Source: Celeribacter litoreus (lineage in GTDB: Bacteria > Pseudomonadota > Alphaproteobacteria > Rhodobacterales > Rhodobacteraceae). Taken from it: a stretch of 64,000 nt of DNA. The position numbers and the translations under genes were made by a program. The notes under the pieces are model-generated. The model saw only the letters and a program-made list of their open reading frames with translations, was not told where the DNA came from and made no database searches. Position 1 is the stretch's first letter. Every line of letters begins with the position of its first letter. This document shows positions 25,603 to 35,794 of the stretch, in pieces. The stretch covers positions 186,001 to 250,000 of the forward strand of contig NZ_JAIUFY010000014.1 in NCBI RefSeq assembly GCF_020165855.1, read 5' to 3'.

Positions 25603-26040
25603 TCAGACAGGGATGTCAAAGCCCGCGGGCGCGAGTTCAAAGCCGTCGAACTGAAATGCAGGGGACACCGTGCAGCCGACGAGCGTCCAGTCGCCTGTCG
25701 TCTGAGCAGCCTGCCAGTGGTCTTTCGGCACGATGAGTTGCGGGGATTGCCCGGCGAGGATGTCCGGCCCGAGGATCACCTCTCGGGCGGGGCCCTCATC
25801 CTTTTCTGCCATCGAGAGGATGAGCGGCGCGCCTGCGTAATAGTGCCAGATTTCCACCGCATCGACGCGGTGCCAATGGCTCCGTTCCCCTTCAGTGAGC
25901 AGGAAATAAATGCAGGTGCCCACAGGCCGTGCGCCGTCCTCGCTCTCTGCAATCCACGTTTGGCGATAATAGCCGCCCTCTGGGTGCGGGGTCAGGTCGA
26001 GTGTCGCGATCAGAGTGTCTGCGGAAATTTTTTCTGTCAT
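25603..26040 (-). CDS. Cupin-fold DUF985 protein
   Basis: 145-residue DUF985 cupin. The family signatures LDLTPHPEGGYYRQTW, TCIYFLLTEGERSHWHRVDAVEIWHYYAG and VPKDHWQAA are present; the HWHRVDAVEIWHYY stretch holds likely metal or ligand contacts. The family has no settled function, though some members are annotated as sugar epimerase-like. The stop lies two bases from that of the convergent DUF2798 gene. Confidence 0.85.
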   Translation of the reverse strand: MTEKISADTLIATLDLTPHPEGGYYRQTWIAESEDGARPVGTCIYFLLTEGERSHWHRVDAVEIWHYYAGAPLILSMAEKDEGPAREVILGPDILAGQSPQLIVPKDHWQAAQTTGDWTLVGCTVSPAFQFDGFELAPAGFDIPV

Positions 26041-26161
26041 GTTTTCAATGCTCTGCTTCTATGTTCGGCGCGTCTTAGCTCACGTCGGGTCACAATCTCG
26101 GAACCCGATGCGCCCGAGCGGGGTTGGATAGTCAGACACAAAAGATACGGGAGACACTCTG

Positions 26162-26437
26162 ATGTCCAAGACAATTCTTATGGCGATGGCCGTCGCTGCA
26201 CCGCTTCTCGGCGCATGTACTATGAGCAACACGGACGCGAGCACCGCCTTTGGCGCCGCCGCAGGCGCAGGCATTGGCTACCTGACGGCCGACGCTCTGG
26301 ACGCGAATGACAACTGGACCACGGTTGCGACCCTCGCGGGCGCTGCGACTGGTAGCCTTGTTGCGAAGAACACGAACTCCGCGACCTGTGCGTATTCCAA
26401 TGGCGACGGCACCTATTACACGGCACCGTGCCCGTAA
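26162..26437 (+). CDS. Small glycine-zipper lipoprotein
   Basis: 91-residue predicted outer-membrane lipoprotein: a signal segment of about 18 residues ending in lipobox LLGAC, then Gly/Ala-rich stretches (FGAAAGAGIGYL and LAGAATGSL) of the glycine-zipper type and a C-terminal Cys pair (TCAYS ... APCP). The function is unknown; such proteins often have envelope-structural roles. A strong terminator follows. Confidence 0.7.
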   Translation: MSKTILMAMAVAAPLLGACTMSNTDASTAFGAAAGAGIGYLTADALDANDNWTTVATLAGAATGSLVAKNTNSATCAYSNGDGTYYTAPCP

Positions 26438-26460
26438 GGCATAGTTGATACGATATGAAG

Positions 26461-26487
26461 AGGCCCTGCAGTGCGCGGGGCCTTTTT
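26461..26487 (+). terminator. Terminator after glycine-zipper lipoprotein gene
   Basis: The stem AGGCCCTGC/GCGGGGCCT (one G-U) with loop AGTGC is followed by five T's, 23 bases after the stop and ending at the convergent GNAT gene. Confidence 0.88.
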
Positions 26488-27098
26488 CATTTGATCAGTG
26501 GGATGTGCCCCGCCGCGCTCTCCGGGAGAGGGCCACCGATGCGCGGGTCGTCCATGATCTCGATGGCGCGGCCGTAGGGGACAAATCCCGAGCGGATGTA
26601 AAACCCCACCGCCTGCGGACTGTCGAGGGTGCAGGTGTGGACAAACAGCCGCTTGATCGGCCGCTCGAACGCAAGCGTCAGCGCCTGCTCCATGAGATAG
26701 CGCCCCGCGCCCGTGCCGATCAGGTCGCTATGCAGCCCGAAGAACGCAAGCTCTGTGTTCTCAGGATCGCGGAAATCAAGCTCCAGCATCCCGAGGTCCA
26801 CACCGTCCTTGCGCATAGTATAGAGATCGACGTCCTCATGCGTGATGATCGCGGAGAGCGCCGCGTCATCGAGATACATGCGAGAGAACCAGAGCCAGTC
26901 CTCCCCGATCCGCCGATAGAGCGCGCGGTAGAACTCCGGCGAGGGGTCCGGTTGCGGCACGAACGCCACACCTTCGGGCGCGGCGACATCCCGCGGGGCA
27001 GGGCGCGCGAACATTTCCAGATAGGTCACAACAGCGGCGAGTTTGCCCGCTGGCAATTCGTGGATGCCGTCCGGCAGGGCGAAGGTATCTGTGCTCAT
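26487..27098 (-). CDS. GNAT-family N-acetyltransferase
   Basis: 203-residue GNAT protein. The acetyl-CoA-binding motif A is seen around ELAFFGLHSDLIGTGAGRYLMEQAL, followed by the LFVHTCTLDSPQAVGFYIRSGF region typical of motif B. The substrate is unknown. ATG 27098 is taken as start because the longer reading to 27161 adds an uncharacteristic Arg/Ala-rich stretch. It converges with the glycine-zipper gene. Confidence 0.82.
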   Translation of the reverse strand: MSTDTFALPDGIHELPAGKLAAVVTYLEMFARPAPRDVAAPEGVAFVPQPDPSPEFYRALYRRIGEDWLWFSRMYLDDAALSAIITHEDVDLYTMRKDGVDLGMLELDFRDPENTELAFFGLHSDLIGTGAGRYLMEQALTLAFERPIKRLFVHTCTLDSPQAVGFYIRSGFVPYGRAIEIMDDPRIGGPLPESAAGHIPLIK

Positions 27099-27246
27099 CG
27101 GTCCTCTCGTCTCTTGCTCCCCCGTTGTAGACCACGCCGCGCGCGCGGACGGAAGGCGCAATCCGGAACAGGGCCCTTTCGCGAGAATTTGATCCCTCGG
27201 GCGGGCGTGTGTGTGCTACGAGGGGTGGACTGTTCAGGGAGCCAAC

Positions 27247-27798
27247 ATGAAACACCTCGTCCTTCTTTTCTGCCTAACTGCTGCGCCCGCCTTTGCCCAA
27301 TCCACGCACAACGGGATGGGCCACATGCATGGCGCCGACGGGACGGGGCATGATGAGGTCAACATGCCCGGTCTGCGCGGCTATGACGCGACGGTTGAGG
27401 AAAGCCTTGAGATGGAAGTGATGTTCAAGAACTTCACGACCCTCTCGCGCGAGGTCGAAAACCTCCCCAACGGTATCCGCACCGTGACGCGGTCGTCCGA
27501 TCCCGCCGTCATGGACGCCCTCGTAAGCCACGTCGTCGGCATGACCAACCGCGTCGAAGAAGGCCGCGACCCTCAGGTGTTCATCCAGTCCCCCACCCTC
27601 GACATCTTCTTCGCCCGCACCGGCGCGATAGACACGGAGATCGAGGTGACGGACGACGGGATCGTCGTGGTGCAAACCTCAGACGATCCGGAGATCGTCG
27701 CCGCCCTACATGTGCACGCCGCCGAGGTATCGGATATGGCCGAACGGGGCATGATGGCCGTGCATGAACGGATGATGGGGCAGCACCACGGGGGGTGA
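27247..27798 (+). CDS. Exported hypothetical protein, His/Met-rich ends
   Basis: 183-residue protein with a signal peptide (MKHLVLLFCLTAAPAFAQ). The mature protein starts with HNGMGHMHGADGTGHDE and ends MMAVHERMMGQHHGG, both rich in His and Met, suggesting periplasmic metal (copper) contact. The middle resembles proteins annotated only as hypothetical in Roseobacters. GGGAG precedes ATG 27247. It converges with the AbiH-like gene. No function is assigned. Confidence 0.75.
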   Translation: MKHLVLLFCLTAAPAFAQSTHNGMGHMHGADGTGHDEVNMPGLRGYDATVEESLEMEVMFKNFTTLSREVENLPNGIRTVTRSSDPAVMDALVSHVVGMTNRVEEGRDPQVFIQSPTLDIFFARTGAIDTEIEVTDDGIVVVQTSDDPEIVAALHVHAAEVSDMAERGMMAVHERMMGQHHGG

Positions 27799-27802
27799 GG
27801 GG

Positions 27803-28879
27803 TTAGAAAGGAATGAAATCAGAGGGATTTTCCCAATCGGTGAATTCCAAGACGTCGTCTGGCCTTATCAAGCTGACGTTGTCACCAAGCGCTGAATTCC
27901 AAAACTGCGTTGGCTCTATTTCCTCTTCGTCATTGAATTCATCGCTTGATGAAAAATGGCGCGAACCTGACCATTCAATAACCCACTTAGGAGTGGTTTC
28001 CTCGTCTCTAAGAAGTTCGTTCAGATGTTCGTCTAAACCGCTATATCCAAATACAATTATCTCGTCTGCTTCTTTGATGCATCGGGGAAGTTGAACATCC
28101 CAGAAGTTTTTCAAGATTACGGATTGATCAATTATCTCTCGTTTGTCTTTTGGGTTTGCGAGCACGATATGGCGACGACGCGTATCCTGAGAATAATCTA
28201 AACTGTGTCTTTGCAGCTTCTGCGGTACGCGATTTTTAGTAACGAAAAGTGGTGTTCCGTGAAGGTGCAGATAGGATCCGCACTCGCCGTTCCAATCGAA
28301 GCAATCTGGATTGAATACGCCACTGATAAATCCATCTTTTGTATAAGGCGGACCGCTCTCACTTTGCCGACTGCTTGGTCTTAGTAAGGTGCCATCAGGC
28401 ATCTCTACGCCATTTACGATTTTTTCATATAGAAGATCGTCGTAATTCAAAGTCGCTACGTGGCTCAATGTGGTAACGATGAAGGAGATAAGGTTTTGAG
28501 TGAAGGCTTGCCATTGTTTCGCTTTCTCCGCTGAGATTTCGTAGGAGTAAAGTTCGTGCGCGACCTCAAAAATGTATTTTCGCAGTGTGTTTGGAAAGTC
28601 TTTGGCATCAGCAGTGAACCAAGTATCCAAAGCTTCTTTGCCCAAACGGCTTCTGAAATCTGATAAAAGCGTCAATGCGATTTGAGTTGAGATCAATTCC
28701 TCCTCTGATGTCGGCCCTGTTTCTGTTTCAATGCCCTCCAGAGCCCCGATCAATTCTTTTTCTTTCGTGGAAAGCGTGCCGCTTTCCCAAACTCGCGTCA
28801 TAGCTTTCATCAAAGAGAAGTGATCTGGGTCTAGTGCCATGCCCAAGCCATTACCGATAATTATTAGTTTTTTTGTCAT
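27803..28879 (-). CDS. AbiH-like phage defence protein
   Basis: 358-residue protein resembling the bacteriophage abortive infection AbiH family, which has a SIR2/Rossmann-like fold. Family-like stretches are TKKLIIIGNGLGMALD at the N-terminus (AbiH: IGNGFDL), ATLNYDDLLYE, SYLHLHGTPLF and EIIVFGYSGLDEHLNELL. The coding sequence is visibly richer in A and T than both neighbours, which suggests horizontal acquisition. It stands as a single gene between a hypothetical exported protein and eno, downstream of the eno terminator. Activity against phage is inferred from family only. Confidence 0.72.
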   Translation of the reverse strand: MTKKLIIIGNGLGMALDPDHFSLMKAMTRVWESGTLSTKEKELIGALEGIETETGPTSEEELISTQIALTLLSDFRSRLGKEALDTWFTADAKDFPNTLRKYIFEVAHELYSYEISAEKAKQWQAFTQNLISFIVTTLSHVATLNYDDLLYEKIVNGVEMPDGTLLRPSSRQSESGPPYTKDGFISGVFNPDCFDWNGECGSYLHLHGTPLFVTKNRVPQKLQRHSLDYSQDTRRRHIVLANPKDKREIIDQSVILKNFWDVQLPRCIKEADEIIVFGYSGLDEHLNELLRDEETTPKWVIEWSGSRHFSSSDEFNDEEEIEPTQFWNSALGDNVSLIRPDDVLEFTDWENPSDFIPF

Positions 28880-28899
28880 CGCTGTTCCAAATATCAAAA

Positions 28900-28929
28900 C
28901 AAAAAGCCCCACCAATCTGGCGGGGCTTC
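28900..28929 (-). terminator. Terminator of eno
   Basis: On the minus strand the stem AGCCCC/GGGGCT, extended past one mismatch by CCA/TGG, is followed by TTTTTG. It lies 25 bases after the eno stop and just upstream of the AbiH-like gene. Confidence 0.82.
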
Positions 28930-28952
28930 TTTCATTCGTAAAGCGTTGAAGA

Positions 28953-30299
<1,347 letters not shown>

Positions 30300-30344
30300 T
30301 CAACAGGCGGAGCGGCACCTTAGGCGCAAACATTTAGCGTTGTT

Positions 30345-30359
30345 CATGCACGGTGCATG
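30345..30359. promoter_or_regulatory. 15-bp inverted repeat upstream of eno
   Basis: CATGCAC-G-GTGCATG (7-1-7) is a perfect inverted repeat 115 bases upstream of the eno start and 54 bases after the end of the EamA gene. It may be an operator for eno or a 3' hairpin of the exporter gene; there is no T run. Confidence 0.3.
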
Positions 30360-30412
30360 CCACGTAGGCACGTAAGGCGCTCTGATCTGGGGCAAATTGC
30401 GGGGGATGGCCC

Positions 30413-31336
30413 TCAAAACCCGTGCGTCTGTAGCTCTTCTGCGGCGGTTTTCTTGGCCAATTTCGCGAGTTTGCGTTCGCGCAGGAAGGTGTAGAGGCCA
30501 GAGGCGAGGATGAGGAGCGAGCCGGTGATCGTGAGCGCGTCGGGGCGCTCTGCGAAGATGAGCACGCCCAACAGGATCGAGAACACGAGACGCGAGAAGC
30601 GGAAGGGCATGATCACGCCGGTATCCGCGATACGGAGCGCTGTGATGAGGGTGATGTAGCCAATGATGCCCCCGAGGGCAGCGAAAACAACGCGCGTCAT
30701 ATCGGCGGCCCCTGGCACGATCAGGTCGGAGCCGGAGAGGAGCATCAGGAGAAGCGCTGTGGGGGCGATTGCGCCGAGGCCTTGGAAGGCCACAACAGAC
30801 GACGGCACGGACACATCCATATTGCGGGTGATCAGGTCGCGGGCGGTGATCAGGACGACGGTGCCCAGAACCATGAGCACAAAGGGATTAAACGCTTCGC
30901 CCCCCGGGCGCACGATCAGTAGCACGCCAAAGAAGCCGATGATAATGGCGAGCCAGCGCCGCCAGCCGACTTTCTCATTCAGAAAGAGCGCAGCCCCCAT
31001 TGTTGTGGCGAGCGGCGTGGTCTGGAACACGGCGGCAACGACGGAGATTTCCACTTTCGCTAGGGCCGTGGCAAAGAGGAGCGCGCCGATGCCTTCGGTT
31101 GAGGCTCTGAGCACGAGGAGCGGACGCCAGTTTTGTCTCGCAAAGATGGCGTCTCCGTTGAGGCGTGCCACGATGACGAAAAACACAGCCGCGAGGATGT
31201 TGATCATCAACAGGATCTGACCGACGGAATAGCCCCCGGACAGGAGTTTGATCAGGGCGTCCTCGCCGGCAAATGCCGCCATCGACAGGATGACGAGGAG
31301 AATACCTCGCGAATTGGAACGGGAATCTGTCGGCAT
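30413..31336 (-). CDS. DMT superfamily transporter (EamA family)
   Basis: 307-residue membrane protein with ten predicted helices in two EamA repeats. The N-terminal repeat starts SRGILLVILSMAAFAGEDALIKLLSGG, and the segment around FLNEKVGWRRWLAIIIGFFGVLLIVRPG ends the first repeat; the C-terminal tail is basic (LRERKLAKLAKKTAAEE). The family exports metabolites or amino acids; the substrate cannot be deduced here. It is single, on the same strand as fur. Confidence 0.85.
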   Translation of the reverse strand: MPTDSRSNSRGILLVILSMAAFAGEDALIKLLSGGYSVGQILLMINILAAVFFVIVARLNGDAIFARQNWRPLLVLRASTEGIGALLFATALAKVEISVVAAVFQTTPLATTMGAALFLNEKVGWRRWLAIIIGFFGVLLIVRPGGEAFNPFVLMVLGTVVLITARDLITRNMDVSVPSSVVAFQGLGAIAPTALLLMLLSGSDLIVPGAADMTRVVFAALGGIIGYITLITALRIADTGVIMPFRFSRLVFSILLGVLIFAERPDALTITGSLLILASGLYTFLRERKLAKLAKKTAAEELQTHGF

Positions 31337-31454
31337 GGGTGCGCTTTCTGTCAGGCCACGATGTGCGGCACTTTAAGGCCTCTCATGCAGATCAAGCAGC
31401 GAAAAGACCAGAGGACGGAATGCAGACCCCCATTTGCGCGAATGCGGGGGAGAC

Positions 31455-31862
31455 TTAGCTTTTCTTGATGCCGAAGAGTTCGAGGCGATGGCCCTTGAGT
31501 TCATAGCCGAGGCGTTTCGCGATCTTTTCCTGAAGCGCCTCGATTTCCGGATCGACGAATTCGATGACTTTGCCGGTTTCCATGTCGATCAGGTGATCAT
31601 GGTGCGCACGGTCCGCCGTCTCATAACGGGCCCGACCATCTCCGAATTCGAGGCGTTCGAGAATACCGCTTTCCTCAAACAGTTTCACCGTCCGGTAGAC
31701 GGTGGCGAGCGAAATCCGCGGGTCGCGTTTGTTGGCGCGTGCGTGCAGCTCTTCGACGTCCGGATGGTCATGCGCATCCTCGAGAACCGATGCAATCACC
31801 CGTCGCTGGTCTGTGAGCCGGAGGCCTTTGGCCTCGCAACGGGAGAGGATCGTGTCCGTCAT
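31455..31862 (-). CDS. fur: Fur/Mur family metalloregulator
   Basis: 135-residue Fur-family repressor. A winged helix (LRLTDQRRVIASVLEDAHDHPDVEELH, ISLATVYRTVKLFEESGIL) is followed by the metal/dimer domain with HHDHLIDMETGKVIEF. The canonical Fur Cys in HHDHLIC is replaced by Asp, and the C-terminal CxxC zinc motifs are missing, as in the alphaproteobacterial Mur branch that senses Mn(II) or Fe(II). It probably regulates manganese or iron uptake genes elsewhere. It lies downstream of phzF with its own gap. Confidence 0.88.
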   Translation of the reverse strand: MTDTILSRCEAKGLRLTDQRRVIASVLEDAHDHPDVEELHARANKRDPRISLATVYRTVKLFEESGILERLEFGDGRARYETADRAHHDHLIDMETGKVIEFVDPEIEALQEKIAKRLGYELKGHRLELFGIKKS

Positions 31863-31901
31863 AGGGGTGTGGCGCTCCGTGTGGGTCTTTCGCCAAAGGG
31901 T

Positions 31902-31937
31902 AAAAAACCGGCGCGGTGAGGTCCAGACCGGTTTTCC
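31902..31937 (-). terminator. Terminator after phzF-like gene
   Basis: An 8-bp stem AAAACCGG / CCGGTTTT with a 16-base loop. On the minus strand it is followed by T's, 44 bases after the phzF stop. Confidence 0.6.
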
Positions 31938-31978
31938 GCCATTTTGCGAATGAGGCGCATTTTCATGTGGATAAGCGC

Positions 31979-32809
31979 CTAGATAACGAGCGCGCCTTCC
32001 ATGATCTGAACAGCTTGGCCCTCGATCAGGGTGTCGGGGCCGCGTGTGCTCGCATGGATGACGGAGGGCCGCCCCATGTCGTCGCCCTGATGGATGGTGA
32101 GCGAGAGATCGCGCTCCTCCGTGTCCGCCAAAAGCCGCACAAGCGCCGCAGCTGCCGATCCAGTGGCCGGATCTTCGGGAATGTCGTCGAGCGGCGCAAA
32201 CATGCGCATATGCACCGTGTTCCCGTCACGCACATAGGCAACCTGCGGGAAGTCGAGGGACGACGGATAGGCCGTCAGACCCTCGCGCATTGCGTCTGCA
32301 TCCGGTTTGCAGTTGGAGAGCGCTGCACGGGAGGTCACTTCGGTAAACGTAAAGGCCAGCCCGACACCGGCCATCACAGGCGTCCCGATTTGATCAGGGT
32401 AGAGCCCGAGCGCACGGGCGACGAGGGCGCGGGCAGGGTAGGCCTCAATCGTCAAAGGCGTCTGGGTGCGAAACCGTGCGCGTTCTTCGGTGGCTTCGGC
32501 TTCAATAATCCCGATCTTGAGTTCGAGCCGCATTTGCGATCCGTGCCCCATCTGCGCAAGCGCCACGGCCGCCCCGATGGTCGGGTGCCCCGCGAAAGGG
32601 ACTTCCATCGTAGGGGTGAAGATACGAAGCCGCGCCGAATTGTGCGAGTCCTCCGGCGGGTATAGAAACACCGTCTCCGAGTAATTGAACTCACGCGCGA
32701 TTTTCTGAAGCTGGTCTTCTGGAATATGCGCCGCGTTCGGCACGATGGCGAGCGGGTTGCCGCCAAAGGGTTGGTCGGTGAAGACGTCGTAGGTGAGGTA
32801 ACGGGTCAT
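31979..32809 (-). CDS. PhzF-family isomerase/epimerase
   Basis: 276-residue PhzF-like protein with two halves of the DapF-like fold. Motifs: [29 protein letters not shown] (catalytic Glu), [17 protein letters not shown], and [15 protein letters not shown] near the C-terminus. These enzymes catalyse isomerisations of small acids; the substrate is unknown. It is monocistronic, with a predicted terminator. Confidence 0.92.
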   Translation of the reverse strand: MTRYLTYDVFTDQPFGGNPLAIVPNAAHIPEDQLQKIAREFNYSETVFLYPPEDSHNSARLRIFTPTMEVPFAGHPTIGAAVALAQMGHGSQMRLELKIGIIEAEATEERARFRTQTPLTIEAYPARALVARALGLYPDQIGTPVMAGVGLAFTFTEVTSRAALSNCKPDADAMREGLTAYPSSLDFPQVAYVRDGNTVHMRMFAPLDDIPEDPATGSAAAALVRLLADTEERDLSLTIHQGDDMGRPSVIHASTRGPDTLIEGQAVQIMEGALVI

Positions 32810-32912
32810 GGTGTCCGCTCCAAGTCTTGGCCCGAGTTTCGGGCGGTGGTCTCCGAGGGTCTATCTCAGGCAGTGATCGAGCAAACCACGAACAGGTGGG
32901 GGGCTGTCAAGC

Positions 32913-33623
32913 TTATGCGCTTTGATGAAGGATCAAATCCGCCCAAACCGGCAAGTGATCCGACGCACGCTGAGAGAGCGCCGTCTCCATCACGCCTGAA
33001 TCCCGCATCTCGATTTCTTTCGTCGTCGCAATCCGGTCGAGCGCCGCAATCGGGCGGGAGGCATGGAACGACCGGCCTGGCGCAAAAATCGAGAATGCGT
33101 CTCTGAGCGGATCGAGTCCCCCGTGACGCGACCATTCGTTGAAATCGCCCATGATGATCGTCGGGCGGTCGTCGAGTTTGGAAAGATGCGCACGGATGGC
33201 ATGGAGTTGCTTCTGACGGGAGGCGCGGAGCAGGCCGAGATGCACGCCCACAACGCGCACGCCCGGCAAATCCGCCGCCACCGCCCCGCGCGGCTCGAGC
33301 CCCGGAAGGTCGAATTGATGCACGGCGTCGACCTGCGCCGACTTGCGCACGAGGATCGCATTGCCGTGCCAGCCCACAGAGACGGGAGAGGCATTCACAG
33401 GCAGCGCGATGAAATCTGTATGGGTTTCAATGAGACGCGGAGGAAGGGCCGCTGGACGCGGGCCGAGGCGCATATCTGCCTCTTGCAGCGCAACGACATC
33501 GGCCTCCAGACTGTTGATCACATCCAGAACACGTCCCGGCGCCCGATGCCCGTCAGTCCCTTTGCATTTGCGCAGGTTGTAGGAGGCGAACCGTTGCGCG
33601 CCACTTTCCACTCTCGGTATCAT
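32913..33623 (-). CDS. Endonuclease/exonuclease/phosphatase family protein
   Basis: 236-residue EEP-fold metal-dependent phosphoesterase. The ordered motifs are ASYNLRKCKGTDG (Asn), DVVALQEADMR (metal Glu), VVGVHLGLLR, IIMGDFNEWSRH (Asp-Asn), ALDRI and ASDHLPVWADL (catalytic Asp-His). No signal peptide is seen. The target (nucleic acid, lipid or other phosphate ester) is unknown. It is divergent from the membrane protein gene at 33661. Confidence 0.88.
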   Translation of the reverse strand: MIPRVESGAQRFASYNLRKCKGTDGHRAPGRVLDVINSLEADVVALQEADMRLGPRPAALPPRLIETHTDFIALPVNASPVSVGWHGNAILVRKSAQVDAVHQFDLPGLEPRGAVAADLPGVRVVGVHLGLLRASRQKQLHAIRAHLSKLDDRPTIIMGDFNEWSRHGGLDPLRDAFSIFAPGRSFHASRPIAALDRIATTKEIEMRDSGVMETALSQRASDHLPVWADLILHQSA

Positions 33624-33660
33624 GCCCTAGATATATGATCTATAACGTCGGATTTCATCC

Positions 33661-34335
33661 ATGAGCCTGAAAGAAAACCTGCATGACATGATGGCCAACG
33701 CGCGCGAGCAACCGTTGGTCATGCGGCTCGTGTGGGTGGCTCTTGTGGCGGAATTCGTGGCTGGTCTGGTGGCCGCGCGATATACGTCTTCCTTCATCGC
33801 GCTAGGCACCTTCGGCCTCACGCTCATGCCGATCCTTTTTGCGCGACGGTTTCACATCTACATCCCGCGCTCGTTCATGGCGGGGATCGTGCTCTTCATC
33901 TTTGCCACACTTTTCCTCGGCGAAGTGGGCGACTTCTACAATCGCTACTGGTGGTGGGACATTCTGCTCCACGGAGGCTCGGCGCTGGGCTTTGGTCTCG
34001 TGGGGTTCGTGGCGATCTTCATGCTCTTCCAAGGCGATCGTTACGCTGCCCCCGCTTGGGCCATCGGCATGTTCGCCTTCTGCTTTGCGATGTCCGTCGG
34101 TGCGCTCTGGGAGGTGTTTGAGTATTCGATGGACCAGTTTTTTGGCACGAATATGCAGAAATCCGGCCTACAAGACACGATGTGGGATCTGATCGTGGAC
34201 GCCATCGGCGGGCTGATTGGGGCCATCTCCGGCGCGATTTACGTGGCCTTTGACCGCGATACGCCGTTTGCGGGTCTGATCCGTGATTTTGTGACCCGCA
34301 ACGCGCGGCTGTTCACCAAATACCGCTCCAAATAA
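33661..34335 (+). CDS. DUF2238-like inner membrane protein
   Basis: 224-residue membrane protein with about six helices. Typical for the YjdF/DUF2238 group are YNRYWWWDILLHGGSALGFGLVG, SVGALWEVFEYSMDQFFG and LQDTMWDLIVDAIGGLIGA, with charged residues inside membrane parts. The function is unknown. It converges with selO, six bases apart. Confidence 0.75.
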   Translation: MSLKENLHDMMANAREQPLVMRLVWVALVAEFVAGLVAARYTSSFIALGTFGLTLMPILFARRFHIYIPRSFMAGIVLFIFATLFLGEVGDFYNRYWWWDILLHGGSALGFGLVGFVAIFMLFQGDRYAAPAWAIGMFAFCFAMSVGALWEVFEYSMDQFFGTNMQKSGLQDTMWDLIVDAIGGLIGAISGAIYVAFDRDTPFAGLIRDFVTRNARLFTKYRSK

Positions 34336-34341
34336 TCGCGC

Positions 34342-35742
34342 TCAGGTGCCGCAAAAGGTCTGCGGTACGATCTCGTCCTTGGTCGGTGGAAAGGTCAGAT
34401 CGCGATCCTCGTCCTTGAGTGTGAAGGGCTTTGCAAGTGTCTCCGCGAGGCGATGGGCGAGGCTGTCATCGCCTTCGAGCGAGGCTTGGATAGCCTGCTC
34501 AATCCGGTGCGTGCGCGGGATGAGGGCGGGGTTCGCCCTCGCGACAATCTCCTCCCAATTCGCAGACCGCCGCGCAGTCCACCCTTCAGCCCAGTGATCA
34601 AAGGCCGCGCGGTCCAGAAACCAGTCCCGCGCCGTGCCATCGCGCAGTCCGGCAAACGTGTTCGTGAAATCCGCGCCATGCTCCGCCATGAGGCCCAATA
34701 GCCCCTGAATGAGCGGCACATCCTCACGCGTCGCGTCCGCGAGGCCAAGCTTGCGCCCGAACTCGGCGACCCACGCCGTCTGATATAGCTCCGGAAAACT
34801 GTTCAAAACCTCGGTGAGCGCCTCAACTGCCTGATGCTCGCCGCCCAGTTCCTCTTCCATCTGCGGCACAAAACAGGAGCCAAGCTGCGCAAGGTTCCAA
34901 TGCGCGATTGACGGCTGTTGCTCATAGGCATAGCGCCCGTGCTGGTCGATGGAGGAGTAACAGGCCTTTGGCGAATACCCGTCGATAAAGGCGCAGGGGC
35001 CGTAATCAATCGTCTCGCCCGACACCGTCATGTTGTCCGTGTTCATTACTCCATGGACAAAGCCAAGGCCCATCCATTTCGCAATCAACCGCGCCTGAGC
35101 CGCGACAATTTTCGCATAGAGATCAAGCGTGTCGCTCGCGTCCGGATAATGCCGCGCGCGGACATGCTCCGTGAGCGCACGCACAGCGTCATTATCCCCC
35201 CGCGCCGTGAAAAACTGAAACGTGCCGACGCGAATATGGCTCGCCGCGACCCGCACCAGAACAGCGCCCGGATAGCCCCGCTCGCGCTGAACCCGCCCGC
35301 CAGTGCGCACGGCGGCCAACGCCCGCGTCGTCGGTACACCCGCAGCGGCCATGAATTCACTCACGATAAACTCGCGCAAGACCGGCCCGACCCACGCCCG
35401 ACCATCGCCATTGCGCGAATAGGGCGTGCGACCCGCGCCTTTGAGATGGATGTCAAAGCGGCCCGCATCCGAGAGAACCTCTCCCAACAGAACCGCGCGC
35501 CCGTCCCCCAACTGCGGAGAAAACCCGCCGAACTGATGTCCCGCATACACCTGCGCCAAAGGGTCCGCGCCGTCGGGGATCACATTGCCCGCACAAATCT
35601 CCGCGTCCCAGTCCGAGACACCCAAAAGCTCCGCAAGCCCCGCGTTCCACAGAACCATCTCGGGGGCAGGGGCCATCTCCGGCGCAATCTTGGTGAAGAA
35701 CCGATCGGGCAAGCGGGCGTAGCTGTTGTCAAATTGTACCAT
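34342..35742 (-). CDS. selO: SelO protein AMPylase (YdiU family)
   Basis: 466-residue SelO, a pseudokinase that transfers AMP to Ser/Thr/Tyr of target proteins, linked to redox stress. Conserved parts: VYAGHQFGGFSPQLGDGRA, LKGAGRTPYSRNGDGRAWVG, LREFIVSEFM, GFVHGVMNTDNM (catalytic Asp) and the C-terminal VPQTFCGT, whose Cys corresponds to the selenocysteine of animal SelO. ATG 35742 is taken as start, with AGGTG six bases upstream; a GTG at 35751 is possible. It follows the nucleoside hydrolase gene. Confidence 0.93.
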   Translation of the reverse strand: MVQFDNSYARLPDRFFTKIAPEMAPAPEMVLWNAGLAELLGVSDWDAEICAGNVIPDGADPLAQVYAGHQFGGFSPQLGDGRAVLLGEVLSDAGRFDIHLKGAGRTPYSRNGDGRAWVGPVLREFIVSEFMAAAGVPTTRALAAVRTGGRVQRERGYPGAVLVRVAASHIRVGTFQFFTARGDNDAVRALTEHVRARHYPDASDTLDLYAKIVAAQARLIAKWMGLGFVHGVMNTDNMTVSGETIDYGPCAFIDGYSPKACYSSIDQHGRYAYEQQPSIAHWNLAQLGSCFVPQMEEELGGEHQAVEALTEVLNSFPELYQTAWVAEFGRKLGLADATREDVPLIQGLLGLMAEHGADFTNTFAGLRDGTARDWFLDRAAFDHWAEGWTARRSANWEEIVARANPALIPRTHRIEQAIQASLEGDDSLAHRLAETLAKPFTLKDEDRDLTFPPTKDEIVPQTFCGT

Positions 35743-35761
35743 ACCCGTCACCTAGCTCGTC

Positions 35762-35783
35762 TCTTCTTCTTGGCAAAATACTC
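35762..35783 (-). repeat. Dispersed 3'-end repeat, copy 2
   Basis: Minus-strand copy (GAGTATTTTGCC ... AAGAAGAAGA) of the element at 21602 and 37876. It starts 12 bases after the nucleoside hydrolase stop, following GCCTCCGGCGG. Confidence 0.7.
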
Positions 35784-35794
35784 CCGCCGGAGGC

